A program made the translations under genes and the position numbers. Positions 62,564-64,000 of a stretch of DNA of 64,000 bases are shown piece after piece (positions within the stretch are counted from its first letter, which is position 1; every line of letters starts with the position of its first letter). The DNA is from Plecoglossus altivelis (taxonomy: Eukaryota; Chordata; Actinopteri; Osmeriformes; Plecoglossidae), in assembly GCA_036571765.1 (NCBI GenBank), contig BROE01000010.1, positions 12,787,057-12,851,056 on the forward strand, given 5' to 3'. The notes beneath the pieces were generated by a model that searched no databases, had not been told where the DNA came from, and saw nothing but the letters and a program-made list of their open reading frames with translations.

Positions 62564-63107
62564 TATTCAGCAGAATCCCAAGGGATTATCTACTTTGGAG
62601 GAGAGGAGACAGGAGAGGAAAGGAGACATGAGAGGAGAGATGAAGGTGGAGAAGACGGACAATGAAGGAAGAAGAGAGGCAAAATTGAGGGAGGGAGGAG
62701 GAGAGATGTGGATAGCTGAGGAGAGAAGAGGAGGGGAGAGGTGAAGGGAGAGGAGAGGACAGCAAAGGAAACTAGATGAGGGGGGAGAGGAATGAAGTAA
62801 AGGGGTGAGGAGAACAGTGAAGGGGAGAGGACAAGAGGACACGAGGGTGAGTGGGATTAAAATAGGAGGAGAGAGAAGGAGCAGACAGGAGGGGAGAAAA
62901 GGAACGAGAGAGCAGCAGTGCATTCTGGGGAACAGGGAAGAAATAAGACTCTTCCAGGAGAGTAATCCTCTCTGTCACATCAATATGACAATAACCACAT
63001 CACACACACACCCACCACACACCCTTCTCTCTATCTCTCTCTAGAAGCCCAGACTGGAAGCACAGTGGAGTACTGGGTGCAGGGTGTAACAATGGTCTGG
63101 AGTACAG
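62564..63107. repeat. first copy of a 544-bp duplicated segment
   Basis: By eye it matches 63176-63719 base for base at a constant offset of 612, including the polypurine tract at 62575-62930. It ends at the GGAA repeat just before the assembly gap. Confidence 0.93.
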
Positions 63108-63108
63108 G

Positions 63109-63165
63109 AAGGAAGGAAGGAAGGAAGGAAGGAAGGAAGCAAGGAAGGAAGGAAGGAAGGAAGGA
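63109..63165. repeat. (GGAA)n microsatellite before the gap
   Basis: GGAA tetranucleotides with one CAAG interruption, cut off by the 10-N gap. Confidence 0.95.
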
Positions 63166-63175
63166 NNNNNNNNNN
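63166..63175. other. assembly gap (10 N)
   Basis: Ten N inside a GGAA microsatellite. Sequence after the gap restarts as a copy of sequence before it. Confidence 0.99.
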
Positions 63176-63719
63176 TATTCAGCAGAATCCCAAGGGATTA
63201 TCTACTTTGGAGGAGAGGAGACAGGAGAGGAAAGGAGACATGAGAGGAGAGATGAAGGTGGAGAAGACGGACAATGAAGGAAGAAGAGAGGCAAAATTGA
63301 GGGAGGGAGGAGGAGAGATGTGGATAGCTGAGGAGAGAAGAGGAGGGGAGAGGTGAAGGGAGAGGAGAGGACAGCAAAGGAAACTAGATGAGGGGGGAGA
63401 GGAATGAAGTAAAGGGGTGAGGAGAACAGTGAAGGGGAGAGGACAAGAGGACACGAGGGTGAGTGGGATTAAAATAGGAGGAGAGAGAAGGAGCAGACAG
63501 GAGGGGAGAAAAGGAACGAGAGAGCAGCAGTGCATTCTGGGGAACAGGGAAGAAATAAGACTCTTCCAGGAGAGTAATCCTCTCTGTCACATCAATATGA
63601 CAATAACCACATCACACACACACCCACCACACACCCTTCTCTCTATCTCTCTCTAGAAGCCCAGACTGGAAGCACAGTGGAGTACTGGGTGCAGGGTGTA
63701 ACAATGGTCTGGAGTACAG
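63176..63719. repeat. second copy of the 544-bp duplicated segment
   Basis: Begins exactly at the gap edge and repeats 62564-63107. It is then followed by a GGAA/GGGA repeat (63721-63791). This is most likely a false duplication made when two contig ends were joined. Confidence 0.93.
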
Positions 63720-64000
63720 TAAGGAAGGAAGGAAGGAAGGAAGGAAGGAATGAAGGAGGGAGGGAGGGAGGGAGGGAGCGGGGAGGGAGGGAGGAGTGTG
63801 TGCATTGTATGTGTCAGGTATCTGTGCTGGGTGTTTGTGTCTGCACAGGTGTTTGTATATCAGTGCACTGTTTGACAATATGTCTGTACTGTGTTCATTT
63901 CCGTATAGTGTGTGTGTGTCTACAGCTTGTATGTATCTGTAGAGTGTGTGTGTATTGCATGTGTGTATATTATAATGCAGAGTGCTGTCGTTAGTGCTGC

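Larger units (their letters stand above)
53012..64000 (+). other. nhs intron 1 (inferred, runs off the window)
   Basis: No second nhs exon is recognised to the right end. NHS has a very long first intron in other vertebrates, so this region is taken as intron. It contains a (TC)n microsatellite (54223-54274), CA/GT runs, AT-rich DNA at 59580-60480, a polypurine tract and the gap-flanking duplication at the end. Confidence 0.55.

Noticed and set aside
1..64000. CRISPR arrays, operons, ribosome-binding sites, prophage
   Set aside because: The window is vertebrate nuclear DNA with spliced genes; the tandem repeats present have no unique-spacer structure.

Overview
The window is vertebrate nuclear DNA, almost certainly from a teleost fish. 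The genes have many small introns with GT/AG borders. The gene set matches the human Xp22 neighbourhood (GRPR, VEGFD, PIR, ACE2, NHS). The repeats are of fish type: a non-LTR retrotransposon with an ATGG-type tail, a tRNA-derived SINE, a hAT-like MITE and many microsatellites. The species cannot be named from sequence alone. There are two 10-N assembly gaps (12219-12228 and 63166-63175).

Layout. 3132-5845 (+) is a complete bombesin-type GPCR, grpr, with four coding exons and 386 aa. 5846-19192 is intergenic and carries a near full-length but broken LINE at 11725-14993 with target-site duplications. 19193-23745 (-) is vegfd, six coding exons and 291 aa, with a short C-terminus. 25338-31437 (-) is pirin, nine coding exons, with two lesions in this assembly. 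31927-35756 (-) is a nine-exon, 601-aa FAD/NAD(P)H monooxygenase-like enzyme with no human counterpart that I recognise. 38225-40996 (+) is a seven-exon, 373-aa gene that joins a PDZ domain to an interleukin-1-type beta-trefoil. 42890-49898 (-) is ace2, 18 coding exons and 814 aa, intact, with its zinc site. 52732-53011 (+) is the first coding exon of nhs; the rest of the window (53012-64000) reads as its first intron. I re-derived the exon borders by hand, and codon phases agree across every junction except at the pirin lesion.

Functional view. These genes do not form one pathway; they share conserved synteny. In the human order the interval between PIR and ACE2 holds BMX. Here that interval holds the monooxygenase-like gene and the PDZ-IL-1 gene, divergently transcribed from a shared 2.5-kb region with two TATA-like boxes and a start-site hairpin. 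That pair is the most novel part of the window. Other points of interest are a minisatellite that has repeatedly copied the ace2 exon 3 splice donor, the damaged pirin reading frame, the short VEGF-D tail, and an extra grpr intron that holds a SINE.
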